A DNA stretch of 64,000 nucleotides from Boseongicola sp. (GCA_028824715.1 JAPPCV010000118.1:1-64000); one strand, 5' to 3'. Numbered from the stretch's first letter, positions 16,980 to 25,658 are shown. The notes: generated from the sequence alone by a model not told the origin. Numbers and translations are program-made.

Positions 16980-18161
16980 GTGAGACAGAGGCCCAGAATT
17001 TTCTTGACCGAAGATGCCAAGCGTCTCGCCAAGAAACGTCTGCCGCGCATGATTTTCGACTTCTTCGAGGGAGCTGCCGGGCGCGAGGTGGGCGCAGGGA
17101 GGAACGAGTCCCGGTTCGACGACATCACCCTGCAACCGCGCGCGATGGCGGACGTGGGGAAGCGGTCCCTGGCAACGCGGTTCCTGGGAGTCGAGTACGG
17201 CTTGCCGCTTGGCATTGCGCCCATGGGCATGTGCAATCTGGCCTGCCCAAGGGGCGATGCGCTGATTGCGCGATCTGCGACGGACAGGAATGTGCCGGTC
17301 TGCCTGTCGTCCGCTGGTTCGAGCAGCCTGGAGGACATGCGTCGATGGAGCGGTGACCTGACCTGGTTCCAGCTCTACTTCGGACACACGGCACGCGCCT
17401 CGTTCAGCGCGGCCGAACGTGCGCGAGACGCAGGTTACGACACCTTGATCCTCACCATTGATGTGCCCGAAGTGTCACGGCGGACGAGGGATCAGCAAAA
17501 CGGTTTCAACTTGCCGTTCCGACTGACTCCGCGCGCGTTCCTTGATTTTGCCCTGCATCCCCGATGGTCCATTTCCACCTTGGTCCATGGGGTCCCAGAG
17601 CCACGAAACTTCGCGACCGAAAGCAAGGGGTTCGACAGAAAGGCCAGCCGCGCGGGCGCGGACTGGAAGTTCTTGCAAGAGCTGAGGGAGCGTTGGTCCG
17701 GGAAGCTGATCGTCAAGGGCATCACCTCGCCCGTTGACGCCGTCCGCGTGCAGGGCCTAGGGGTTGATGCGGTCTATGTCTCGAACCACGGTGGTCGCCA
17801 GCTGGACAGCGCGCCGCCAGCGATTGATCTCTTGCCGATCATCCGGGACGCCGTCGGCCCAGACTATCCATTGCTGTTCGACAGCGGCATTCGCAACGGC
17901 GAGGACGTCGTGAAGGCCCTCGCACTTGGGGCCGACTTCGTGATGTTGGGCCGCCCGACGCTCTACGCCCTTGCCGCGGCGGGTGGAGACGGCCTTCAAT
18001 CACTGATGCAGTGTTTCGCCGAGGACATCGATCTGGCCATGGCGCAAATCGGGATCAGCCGCATTGACGACATCACCAGTCAAGTCCTCTTCACACCCGG
18101 CGCCCAAACTGCGCATCCTCCGTCCATGCATCGAGCCGTGCCGGCATCGGCCGCTACCTGA
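16980..18161 (+). CDS. FMN-dependent alpha-hydroxy-acid dehydrogenase
   Basis: Enzyme of 393 residues of the lactate/mandelate dehydrogenase and glycolate oxidase family, oxidising a 2-hydroxy acid to a 2-oxo acid. It shows the family start (RLAKKRLPRMIFDFFEGAAG), the FMN-binding PLGIAPMGMCNL, WFQLYF, the Lys in LIVKGITSP, and the active-site SNHGGRQLD with catalytic His and Arg, then LFDSGIRNGEDVVKALALGA. The GTG at 16980 fits homologues. It is 23 bases before a ThDP enzyme, an arrangement like mandelate dehydrogenase followed by benzoylformate decarboxylase, so an oxidation-decarboxylation pair is likely. Confidence 0.9.
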   Translation: MRQRPRIFLTEDAKRLAKKRLPRMIFDFFEGAAGREVGAGRNESRFDDITLQPRAMADVGKRSLATRFLGVEYGLPLGIAPMGMCNLACPRGDALIARSATDRNVPVCLSSAGSSSLEDMRRWSGDLTWFQLYFGHTARASFSAAERARDAGYDTLILTIDVPEVSRRTRDQQNGFNLPFRLTPRAFLDFALHPRWSISTLVHGVPEPRNFATESKGFDRKASRAGADWKFLQELRERWSGKLIVKGITSPVDAVRVQGLGVDAVYVSNHGGRQLDSAPPAIDLLPIIRDAVGPDYPLLFDSGIRNGEDVVKALALGADFVMLGRPTLYALAAAGGDGLQSLMQCFAEDIDLAMAQIGISRIDDITSQVLFTPGAQTAHPPSMHRAVPASAAT

Positions 18162-18184
18162 CCCATACGGAGCCTGTCCAGACG

Positions 18185-19915
18185 ATGACGAACACCCGAA
18201 CCATCCGCGGCGGAGCCCTTCTGGCCAGGGCGTTGAAAGAAAAGGGGGTGGACCATGCCTTCACGCTGGCCGGCGGCTTCTGCAATCCCGCGCTGGAAGG
18301 CTTCATGGAGTGCCAGATGCCGGTGATCAATTGCCCGCACGAACAAGTGGCTGGGCATCTGGCGGACGGCCATACACGGATCACGCGCAAGCCGTCGGTC
18401 TGCCTGGTGGGGCCGGAAGGCTTTGCCAATGCGGTGCCTGCGATGCTGGAGGCCTGGGGCGAACGCAGCCCGGTGATCTTCGTGACCGGCTCGTCAACGC
18501 TGAAGCGCCAGGGCGCGGGCGGGTTCAAGGAAATCGACGACGTGGCGATTGCAGCGCCCCTGACCAAGTACTCCATGCAGATCACCGACGGGGAGCGGAT
18601 CGGCGAATTTGTCGACCGCGCCTGGCGCGCCGCGACAACGGGCTATCCCGGCCCGGTCCATCTGTCGCTGCCGGTCGACATCATGTTTTCTTCCTTCCCG
18701 GACGACGTTGGCCGCGGCGAACGCCCGTTCGACCGCGGCGACCGGCCCGTTGCCCGCGCCTGGCCCGATCCGCAACGGCTGGACGAAGTCCTGTCGCTGG
18801 TTCGCGCGGCCAGACGCCCGGTGCTCATCGGAGGTCATGGAATCTGGTGGTCGGGCGGCGAAGAGGCTTTGGCCGCGACCGCCACAAAGCTCCGGATGCC
18901 GGTCTTCAACGTGCCCTACCACACAAAGTTGCTGGGCGCGGACTGCGACGCCTTCATGGGTCTTGCCGATTTCCACCAGTATCATCCGTCAAAGCCCGCC
19001 ATCCACGAGGCCGATCTGGTGCTGACGGTAGGCTGCCGGCTGGACAACCAGATGAACTTCGGCAACCCGCCTTTCATTCAGGCTGACACCAGGCTGGTTT
19101 GCGTGAACGGCAGCCACGAAGAGCTGGAATACAATTTCGGTGCAGACGTGCAGCTTCTCTCCGATCCGGGCGCGTTTCTTCGTGCTCTCGGCGAGGTCGG
19201 CAACACTTGGGACGGTTGGCTTCAACTGCAACGGTCCCGCCGGGCAAGCTGGGTGAAGGAATGGAGTGATCACATTGCAGCCGAGACCGCAACTGACGAA
19301 GCCGAAGGCCGAATGATGCACCCGCTGCAGCTGGCACTCGACGTGCAGGCGGGCATGCAAGACGGCGACTGGTTGGTCTTCGACGGCGGCAATACCCATT
19401 TCTGGAACGAGATAGCCGCCAACATCGCCGCCGCGAGGGGCCTGGTCCTAGGCGGAATCCTGCATCCCGGAAACTACAGCCTGCTGGGCGTCGGCGTTTC
19501 CTTTGCGCTGGCGGCAAAGAACCTCAACCGTGACAGGACCACGGTTCTGGTCACCGGCGACGGAGCCTTCCTGTCAGGTGGCCTGTCCATCGAGACCTGC
19601 TTTCAGGAGGATGTTCCGATCGTTGTCGTGGTGGACAACAATGGCGGGCTGGATTGCATCAGCCAGCAACAGGAACGGCTGTTTGCCAATGGCCAGCATT
19701 TTGCCACCGATTTCCGCGACATCCCGTTTCACACGATGTTCGAGGGTCTCGGCGGCTTCGGCGAACTGGTGACCGCGCGTTCTGCCCTCCCCGGTGCCTT
19801 GGAACGCGCCATCGCCAGTGAAAAGACGGCCTGCCTCAACGTGAAATGCCGCGGCGTGATCAGCCCCATCGTCGCGGCGACGTCGGACAGGCGCGACAAG
19901 GCGTCGATTGAATGA
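18185..19915 (+). CDS. Thiamine-diphosphate-dependent decarboxylase/synthase family enzyme
   Basis: Protein of 576 residues of the pyruvate decarboxylase / acetolactate synthase superfamily. The catalytic Glu is in CPHEQVAGHLADG (about residue 53), the central domain carries PVLIGGHGIWWSG, and the C-terminal ThDP site is GDGAFLSGG ending in VVVDNNGG. Which 2-oxo acid it uses cannot be read from the sequence; acetolactate synthase activity is unlikely because no regulatory subunit is near. Position after a hydroxy-acid dehydrogenase favours decarboxylation of the 2-oxo acid product. Its stop overlaps the next start (ATGA). Confidence 0.85.
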   Translation: MTNTRTIRGGALLARALKEKGVDHAFTLAGGFCNPALEGFMECQMPVINCPHEQVAGHLADGHTRITRKPSVCLVGPEGFANAVPAMLEAWGERSPVIFVTGSSTLKRQGAGGFKEIDDVAIAAPLTKYSMQITDGERIGEFVDRAWRAATTGYPGPVHLSLPVDIMFSSFPDDVGRGERPFDRGDRPVARAWPDPQRLDEVLSLVRAARRPVLIGGHGIWWSGGEEALAATATKLRMPVFNVPYHTKLLGADCDAFMGLADFHQYHPSKPAIHEADLVLTVGCRLDNQMNFGNPPFIQADTRLVCVNGSHEELEYNFGADVQLLSDPGAFLRALGEVGNTWDGWLQLQRSRRASWVKEWSDHIAAETATDEAEGRMMHPLQLALDVQAGMQDGDWLVFDGGNTHFWNEIAANIAAARGLVLGGILHPGNYSLLGVGVSFALAAKNLNRDRTTVLVTGDGAFLSGGLSIETCFQEDVPIVVVVDNNGGLDCISQQQERLFANGQHFATDFRDIPFHTMFEGLGGFGELVTARSALPGALERAIASEKTACLNVKCRGVISPIVAATSDRRDKASIE

Positions 19916-20265
19916 CGGCGGTCGTTTCGTCTCATGCGCTCAACGCCGTGGACGGCAGCCATGCGGGCGGCATCGCGGTGCGGCTGATCAACCTCGACAC
20001 GGGCGAGACCCTCTTCGATACGAGCTTGGACGAAGAAGGGCGCCTGGTTCAGGAAGTTGCCGACCCTGAGCCGACCGCCCGCTACGAAATGGTTCTTCAG
20101 ACAGGAGACTATTGGGAGAGCCGTGTCGCGCAAACCCACGGCGCCCGCATCATGGACGAGGTGGTCGTCCGCTTCAGCATGCCCCACCCGACGGGCCGCT
20201 ACCATGTCCCGTTGATCCTCTCGCCCCACGGCTATTCGCTCTGGTGTTCGACGGAGCATGGCTGA
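19912..20265 (+). CDS. Transthyretin-fold protein, hydroxyisourate-hydrolase-like
   Basis: Small protein of 117 residues with the 5-hydroxyisourate hydrolase fold. VSSHALNAVDG (His8), GGIAVRL, EEGRL (Arg44) and YHVPLILSPHGYS (His98) match three catalytic positions. The C-terminal YRGS tetrapeptide that closes the HIUase active site is replaced by LWCS plus a four-residue tail. No other purine-degradation gene is nearby. It is translationally coupled on both sides (ATGA with the ThDP enzyme, 8-base overlap with the DmdA-like gene), so it probably hydrolyses or binds an intermediate of this pathway instead of hydroxyisourate. Confidence 0.75.
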   Translation: MTAVVSSHALNAVDGSHAGGIAVRLINLDTGETLFDTSLDEEGRLVQEVADPEPTARYEMVLQTGDYWESRVAQTHGARIMDEVVVRFSMPHPTGRYHVPLILSPHGYSLWCSTEHG

Positions 20266-21370
20266 CCGCCTCGGTTTCTCGCGTCGCCTGCGCCGGACGC
20301 CCTTTACGCTCTCGGCGGAAAAGGCCGGTGTCACCGAGTTTTCGGTGGTCAATCACATGCTCTTGCCCAAATCCTACGGCCGATCGGCAGAGGAAGACTA
20401 CTGGCACCTGCGCGAGCATGTCCAGGTCTGGGACGTCGCTTGCCAACGACAGGTTCAAATCCAGGGTCCGGATGCGGCGCGGCTGGTGCAATGGATGACG
20501 CCACGTGACATTTCCTGCGCCGAAGTCGGGGACTGCCTTTACGTGCCGATTACGGACGACACCGGCGGGATGGTGAACGACCCCGTACTCCTGAAGCTGG
20601 CTGAGGACCGCTTCTGGCTGTCGGCGGCGGATTCCGATCTCCTGCTGTTCGCCAAGGGATTGTCACTCGGACGTGGCCTGGAAGCGACCATCGACGAGCC
20701 CGACGTCTCTCCCCTCGCAATCCAAGGACCGAAAGCCGAGCCGCTTCTGGCCGGCCTGTTCGGGGTTCACATCCGAGACATCGGTTTCTTCAAGTTCGGC
20801 TGGATCGAATTCTCCGGCACCCGACAGTTGATCGCAAGATCAGGCTATTCGCTGCAAGGGGGGTTCGAGATCTACCTCGACGGCGGCCACCTGGGCGGTG
20901 ATCTCTGGGACGCCGTCTGGCAAGCCGGACAGGCGTATGAAATCGCGCCCGGGTGTCCTAACCTGATTGAGCGAATAGAGGGTGGGCTGCTTTCCTACGG
21001 CAACGAGATGACACGGGAAAACACGCCGTTGGAAATCGGGCTTGGAAAGTTCTGCAGCCTCGACGGCAGCGTAGACTGCCTGGGACGCGAGGCCTTGCAG
21101 CGTGTCGCCGAGGTCGGGGTTTCACGGCAAATCCGGGGCGTGCTCTTCGATGGCGACCCTTGTCCGACCTGTGCCGAACCCTGGCCCGTTCACGTCGGCG
21201 CATTGCCGGTCGGGCAGATCACCAGTGCGACCTGGTCGCCTAGATTGAAACGCAACGTGGGTCTGTCGCTGATTGACCGGCCGTTCTGGGACGCGGACCA
21301 ATCGGTTGTCGTGCACTGCATTGACGGCACGACCCGCAACGGCGAGGTTTCGGACTTGCCATTCTCGTGA
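20258..21370 (+). CDS. DmdA-like tetrahydrofolate-dependent demethylase (GcvT family)
   Basis: Protein of 370 residues of the aminomethyltransferase fold. Several stretches look like dimethylsulfoniopropionate demethylase: RRLRRTPF near the start, NHMLLPKSY, HVQVWDVACQRQVQIQGPD, EPDVSPLAIQGP, RSGYSLQGGFEIY, GCPNLIERIEGGLLSYGNEM and TRENTPLEIGLGKF. Family enzymes move a methyl group from a sulfonium or amine to tetrahydrofolate. It may act on DMSP or on another methylated compound; the neighbours do not form the known DmdBCD route. It is the last gene of the plus-strand operon. Confidence 0.8.
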   Translation: MADRLGFSRRLRRTPFTLSAEKAGVTEFSVVNHMLLPKSYGRSAEEDYWHLREHVQVWDVACQRQVQIQGPDAARLVQWMTPRDISCAEVGDCLYVPITDDTGGMVNDPVLLKLAEDRFWLSAADSDLLLFAKGLSLGRGLEATIDEPDVSPLAIQGPKAEPLLAGLFGVHIRDIGFFKFGWIEFSGTRQLIARSGYSLQGGFEIYLDGGHLGGDLWDAVWQAGQAYEIAPGCPNLIERIEGGLLSYGNEMTRENTPLEIGLGKFCSLDGSVDCLGREALQRVAEVGVSRQIRGVLFDGDPCPTCAEPWPVHVGALPVGQITSATWSPRLKRNVGLSLIDRPFWDADQSVVVHCIDGTTRNGEVSDLPFS

Positions 21371-21458
21371 CGCCTTCAACGCACGGGTTGGCGGCGCCGG
21401 CGCACTGTATCCGGCGGATTCAGCGCTGCGCGTGCTGTCGATGTCGAGGAGGATCGCG

Positions 21459-22394
21459 TCATGGCGGCCCTCCGTCGAAAGCCGCCTCGCGCTGCCGCAA
21501 CACTGCAACCAGCGTGTCATTGTACGGCGTCGGAATCCCCAGCGCACGACCCAATTCGGGCACCTGTCCGTTTATCGCGTCCAGTTCCGAGATTCGCTTG
21601 GCCTTGTGATCCAGCAGCATGGAGGGTCGGGCATTGGGCATTTGGGCGCCAAAGGCGGTGACATGCGCCACGGGATCGCCAATGGCCAGGTTGATCTTCT
21701 TCGAACGCGCAATGGCATAGGCTTCCTGCATTGCGCCCAAAGCTATGGCCCAACGCTCTGGATGCGCCTGAAGCTCCCCGACCGTCATGTCAAACACCGT
21801 GCAGGCGGCACTGTAGGTGACGTTGCAAAGGAACTTCTCCCAGATCAACCGTTGAATGTCGTCAAAGGCCTGCACCCTGAATCCCGCACCGCGCCAGCAT
21901 TCAGCCAGCATCTCGACGCGATCGCTTGGGCCGCCATCGATCTCTCCGATGCGGATCAGGTTCATCGCGTTGTGATGCGCGTGCCCCGGTTCCTTGAGCG
22001 AAGCGCCAAACCCGTCCGCGACACCCAGCAATGCGTTGTCGACCGGCATGAAGGCGCCAATCCGTTCGGCGGCGCCCAAACCGTTCTGAATGGCAATAGT
22101 GATCGTCGCGGGCGTCAGATGCTGCGCAATCGCGCGCGCCGCAGGACTGACACCGGCCATCTTTGTCGCGATCACGATCAAGTCGCATGCGCCGACTTCC
22201 GCAAAATCCGTAACGGCCCTGATTCCTTCAATCCTGCGATTCCCGCTGGCCCCATCCAGTTGCAGACCAGAGGCATTGATTGCCTCGACATGCGCTGTCC
22301 ATGGGTCCACCGCCCAAACCTCGTGTCCCGCTTCGCAAAAGTGGCCCGCGTAGACCGACCCCATGGCCCCGGTACCATAGATTGCAATCTTCAT
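21459..22394 (-). CDS. Ketopantoate-reductase-family dehydrogenase
   Basis: NAD(P)-dependent reductase of 311 residues with the PanE/ApbA fold: N-terminal nucleotide site KIAIYGTGAMGSVYAGHF, TKMAGV, IAIQNGLGAAERIG and the helical C-terminal domain with WEKFLCNVTYSAACTVFDMT (Lys and Asn of the active site). True ketopantoate reductases make pantoate for CoA, but this gene overlaps the MttB-like gene (ATGA) and faces the DmdA-like gene, so a role in reducing or oxidising a pathway 2-oxo or 2-hydroxy acid is more likely. Confidence 0.85.
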   Translation of the reverse strand: MKIAIYGTGAMGSVYAGHFCEAGHEVWAVDPWTAHVEAINASGLQLDGASGNRRIEGIRAVTDFAEVGACDLIVIATKMAGVSPAARAIAQHLTPATITIAIQNGLGAAERIGAFMPVDNALLGVADGFGASLKEPGHAHHNAMNLIRIGEIDGGPSDRVEMLAECWRGAGFRVQAFDDIQRLIWEKFLCNVTYSAACTVFDMTVGELQAHPERWAIALGAMQEAYAIARSKKINLAIGDPVAHVTAFGAQMPNARPSMLLDHKAKRISELDAINGQVPELGRALGIPTPYNDTLVAVLRQREAAFDGGPP

Positions 22395-23920
22395 TGGGGC
22401 CGTGTCCTTGATCGCGGAAGACGGATGTCAAATGCTTGGCGCAATGCGTCCTCGACTGCAGAGTCCAGAAATTCGGGAAAATGTGTGGCGAGAAGCGTCT
22501 TCGCAACCTCCTTGGCTTGGGCGCGAATGCTGGATTTTCCCGCAGACTCCCAATCCTCTATCGAGCGGCGGTCGGCCAGGTCGGGATACAGGAAATCCGA
22601 TTTCATGCGGCCAAAGGTCTGCGGGTGCCCCAGAAAATGGCCTTCGGTGCGAATGGTCTCGGCGATCATCTCCGGACAAAGCGTCTCCGAACCGACCTCG
22701 ACCGGGGCAAGGCTGCGTCGTATGGCCCCCAACATGTCGTTGTCGATCACGTAGGCTTCCATCGAGGCGGCCATCAGCCCTGCCTGCATGCCGGCTGTCT
22801 GGGTGATCAAGTTTGCGCCAGCATGAGCCGCCATCGTGACCGAAAGCGCCTTTTCGTATCCCGCCTGCGCATCAGCCGTCTTGCTGTCCGTGGCGCCCGC
22901 GATGGTGGAATTGGGCAAGCCATAGTGCCGTGCGACCTGAGATGCCGCCGCGGTCAGAACCGCCTGTTCGCCGCTGCCGCCCGCCATGCCGCCGGATCGC
23001 AGGTCGGTGACCATCGGACGCGCGCCGTAAATCGCCGCGGCTTCGGGATTGGCAAGCCAGGCAACAATCATCCCCGCCAGAGTTTCCGCGTTGCTTTGTG
23101 CCAGACACCCCGCCAGGGTCACGGGGCTTGAAGCGCCCAGCTGACCGAAGGTGTTGACCATGCAGGGAATTTCGGCTCTTGCAGCAGCAAGCAGAACTTC
23201 TGCAGCCTCGGACGCAAACCGCATGGGCGGGGCGACGTGATTTATGTTGAGCGACAGGAACGGACGCGCTGCAAAGGCTTCGGGCGAGCCTGCCGCAAGG
23301 TGGCACATGCTGGCGATGTCCCGCACATGGTTCGCTGAGCTGGCGCTGACGAAGACATGCTTCGCGGTGCCGGCCAGCGCTGCAAAGCACGTGTTGATGT
23401 CCAGCAATCGGTCGTCCTCCATGTCACGCGCCACCAAGGAGCGCGAGAAGAACTGAACATGGGGCAAGGCATCCACCAGGCGGGCCGCGTCATAGAGATC
23501 GCTCAAGGTGGAAGCCCGATAATCGTTGCTTTCAGCATCCAGGATCATGGGCGCCGCACCGCCCGATCCGACGTGAACCGAGCAACGGTCAAGCCTCAGG
23601 TCGTGACCAGGCCCGCGTCCGAACAGCGTGACCTCGCGCCGAAGGCCTTCCAGAGCGCGTTCGACCAGATCGCGCGGAAAGGCGAGACGTCCTTCGTCGG
23701 TGACCGAACCGCCGGCGCCACACACCAAGTCGGTGACGGAGCGAGGCGCGTCACTCATTCCGAAGTCGTTCAGAAGCGCCAGCGAAGCTTCATGAATGCG
23801 GGCAATGTCCGCGTCGCAGAGGATGTTCAGTCGGCCGCCAGCGGTCTCCAGTTTGGGCATCCGGACCGGGTCCGCCCCATCAAGTCGATTCCACGAGCGC
23901 TTCTTGCGTCTGCTGGTCAT
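22391..23920 (-). CDS. MttB-family methyltransferase (non-pyrrolysine)
   Basis: Protein of 509 residues of the trimethylamine methyltransferase superfamily. Recognisable parts include LNILCDADIARIHEASLALL, FARDL-like FPRDLVERAL, INHVAPPMRF, the TFGQLGASSPVTLAGCLAQ segment and GGMAGGSGEQAVLTAAASQ. The frame has no internal amber codon, so it belongs to the non-Pyl group, which includes glycine-betaine and proline-betaine methyltransferases that feed a corrinoid protein. No corrinoid protein or reactivator gene is seen in the window. The ATG at 23920 fits the family start; the frame is open upstream but antisense to the LysR gene. Confidence 0.88.
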   Translation of the reverse strand: MTSRRKKRSWNRLDGADPVRMPKLETAGGRLNILCDADIARIHEASLALLNDFGMSDAPRSVTDLVCGAGGSVTDEGRLAFPRDLVERALEGLRREVTLFGRGPGHDLRLDRCSVHVGSGGAAPMILDAESNDYRASTLSDLYDAARLVDALPHVQFFSRSLVARDMEDDRLLDINTCFAALAGTAKHVFVSASSANHVRDIASMCHLAAGSPEAFAARPFLSLNINHVAPPMRFASEAAEVLLAAARAEIPCMVNTFGQLGASSPVTLAGCLAQSNAETLAGMIVAWLANPEAAAIYGARPMVTDLRSGGMAGGSGEQAVLTAAASQVARHYGLPNSTIAGATDSKTADAQAGYEKALSVTMAAHAGANLITQTAGMQAGLMAASMEAYVIDNDMLGAIRRSLAPVEVGSETLCPEMIAETIRTEGHFLGHPQTFGRMKSDFLYPDLADRRSIEDWESAGKSSIRAQAKEVAKTLLATHFPEFLDSAVEDALRQAFDIRLPRSRTRPQ

Positions 23921-24031
23921 GACCCTGCCCGCTGGCATGAGAGCGATGCTGTCACGGAGGAAACGGTGGACAAACGACTTGTCGGACGAATATGGATGAA
24001 GAATTCTTGATCCATAGCGCCTGAGCCCCAT
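23921..24031. promoter_or_regulatory. Divergent promoter region, MttB-like / LysR
   Basis: A 111-base gap between divergent genes. It is the natural binding site for the LysR regulator at 24032 and must contain both promoters. It is AT-richer around 23985-24015. No exact operator is claimed. Confidence 0.5.
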
Positions 24032-24919
24032 ATGCACCTGCGCAACCTGCCTCTTGCCGCCTTGCGCACCTTTGAAGCCGCCGCGCGCCAACTGAGTTTC
24101 AAGCACGCCGCCGAAGAACTTTGCGTCAGCGCCACCACCGTCAGCAACCAGATAAGACGGCTTGAGCGTGACTTGGGCTGCAAACTGTTCATCCGGAAGA
24201 CCCGCGCAGTGGTCCTGACCGATGCGGGACGGTCTTTGTCGAAAGTCCTGACCAAGTCGCTGGAAGACATACGGACCGAGGTGGAAAACCACGTCAGATC
24301 GCCGCGAAAGTCGGTGTCTCTGGCCGTTGGCCCGATATTTGCCTCACGCTGGATGATCCCCAGGCTGGACCGATTCCGCGACGCACTGCCGGGGATCGAC
24401 CTTGAACTGCACAATTCCCCGCGGATTACCGACGCCAGCCTCATGACCTGCGACATCGCCGTCGATTGGGGCATTGGCACTTGGTCCGGCCTGGATGCGA
24501 CCAGGCTTCTCGACATTGTCTATTCTCCGGTCCTCAGCCCGGATCTGGCGAGCCGGACCGGATTGCCCAAGGAACCGGAAGATGTCGCAGAGTTCCCGAT
24601 CATTCATCAGCAGGATCGCAGCGAGTGGATGGAATGGCTGAAGATCGCGGGTTGCGAGCGGCTGTCCCTGACGGACAAGGCGACAATTGTCGACACGAAC
24701 GTGGTCATTCAGGCCGCGATTGACGGCCAAGGCATGGTCCTTGGCATATTTCCCTTCTGTCAGGCCGATGTGGAAGCCGGGCGCTTGCTGAAGCCCTTCG
24801 ACCTCGACCTCTCGCCGACCCGGTCATTTTTCTTGCTGACCCGCCCCGCGTCGCGGCAGCGGCGCGAAATAGACGACGTCTTCCGCTGGATGGTAAAGGA
24901 GGCGCATTCAGGGGTTTAG
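24032..24919 (+). CDS. LysR-family regulator, GcvA-like
   Basis: Regulator of 295 residues with the GcvA-type start (NLPLAALRTFEAAARQLSFK, AAEELCVSATTVSNQIRRLE) and effector domain (about residues 92-290; FASRWMIPRLDRF). GcvA-type proteins often control one-carbon or amino-acid genes. It is divergent from the MttB-like gene and probably controls that two-gene operon. Its 3' end overlaps the S51 peptidase gene on the other strand by 12 bases. Confidence 0.9.
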   Translation: MHLRNLPLAALRTFEAAARQLSFKHAAEELCVSATTVSNQIRRLERDLGCKLFIRKTRAVVLTDAGRSLSKVLTKSLEDIRTEVENHVRSPRKSVSLAVGPIFASRWMIPRLDRFRDALPGIDLELHNSPRITDASLMTCDIAVDWGIGTWSGLDATRLLDIVYSPVLSPDLASRTGLPKEPEDVAEFPIIHQQDRSEWMEWLKIAGCERLSLTDKATIVDTNVVIQAAIDGQGMVLGIFPFCQADVEAGRLLKPFDLDLSPTRSFFLLTRPASRQRREIDDVFRWMVKEAHSGV

Positions 24920-25579
24920 GACAGTCTCGCCGTCCTTCCGGCGGATGCGATAGACGAACGGGGGGCCCTCGGACGGATAAGGCAGCACCGGGTCGCCCTC
25001 GCGCATGACAAGCGCCGCCCCGTCGTCCACTGCATAGCCCTCGGGCATCGCTCCGCGGGTCACAAGGCCATGCATGCGTGCCCTTCGATCCGGTTCAACC
25101 CGGCTATGCGGGGTCATGGAGCCCCTCACGATTCCAAGCCCTTCGCTTGCCTGCAAACCATCTTCACGCGAGCGCCACAGGAAGCTCTCGAACCGGCACA
25201 TGGCCCCGGCACTGACCCCCGCAAGCGTGACACCGCGCCGGAAGGCATCGACAAGCACCGTCCCAATGCCAGTCGCATTCCAGTGATCAACCAGAAGTGT
25301 CGGATTGCCACCCCCAACGTAGATCAGGTCAAGGCCGTCAGCCCAGATTCGGGCCTGATCCTGATCGGACTCGTTGGAAAGCTTCGAGATAGTCCCGGCG
25401 AGGGGCGTGAACCCGTCGCGGAATCTCCGGTGCTTCTCCAGATCGTCGCCGCTGGCCGTGCCGATGTAGCCAATGCGTCGCCGCGAGTCCGTGTACCCAA
25501 TGCAAAGCCGGTCCAACTCGGAATGGGTCCCATGCGTGGCGCCGCCGCCGCCGATGGCGATGAGTGTCCTTGATGGCAT
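24908..25579 (-). CDS. Peptidase E-like (S51) dipeptidase
   Basis: Cytoplasmic serine peptidase-fold protein of 223 residues. The nucleophile lies in the elbow LAGVSAGAMCRF (Ser about 121) and the catalytic His in SMTPHSRVEPDRR, as in aspartyl dipeptidase PepE and cyanophycinase relatives. YVGGGNPTLL is also typical. Next to a dipeptide-type ABC transporter it could cleave an imported dipeptide or amide. It is alone on the minus strand, divergent from the transporter. Confidence 0.85.
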   Translation of the reverse strand: MPSRTLIAIGGGGATHGTHSELDRLCIGYTDSRRRIGYIGTASGDDLEKHRRFRDGFTPLAGTISKLSNESDQDQARIWADGLDLIYVGGGNPTLLVDHWNATGIGTVLVDAFRRGVTLAGVSAGAMCRFESFLWRSREDGLQASEGLGIVRGSMTPHSRVEPDRRARMHGLVTRGAMPEGYAVDDGAALVMREGDPVLPYPSEGPPFVYRIRRKDGETVLNP

Positions 25580-25629
25580 GCGTCATCCGTTCATCGGCAC
25601 CAAGGCCGCAACATAGACAAAATGAATAG

Positions 25630-25658
25630 GTTTGGCAAATTTCTCTATTTGTCCAAAC
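25630..25658. promoter_or_regulatory. AT-rich inverted repeat between peptidase and ABC operon
   Basis: GTTTGGCAAAT (25630-25640) and ATTTGTCCAAAC (25647-25658) form an imperfect palindrome with a 6-base centre and one bulged base. It lies 51 bases upstream of the minus-strand peptidase start and 174 bases before the transporter operon. It stands out as AT-rich in a GC-rich region. It is a likely operator for a dimeric regulator; neither nearby LysR has been linked to it. Confidence 0.45.

Noticed and set aside
21459-22394. Ketopantoate reductase PanE for pantothenate synthesis
   Set aside because: Family assignment is fine, but the gene is coupled to an MttB-like gene and no other pantothenate gene is near, so a housekeeping role is not supported.
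21273-22754. 493-residue plus-strand open frame
   Set aside because: It lies antisense to the ketopantoate-reductase-like and MttB-like genes, is arginine- and histidine-rich, and matches no family.
22391-23920. MttB-like protein as a pyrrolysine-containing trimethylamine methyltransferase
   Set aside because: There is no in-frame TAG in the gene, so it cannot contain pyrrolysine.
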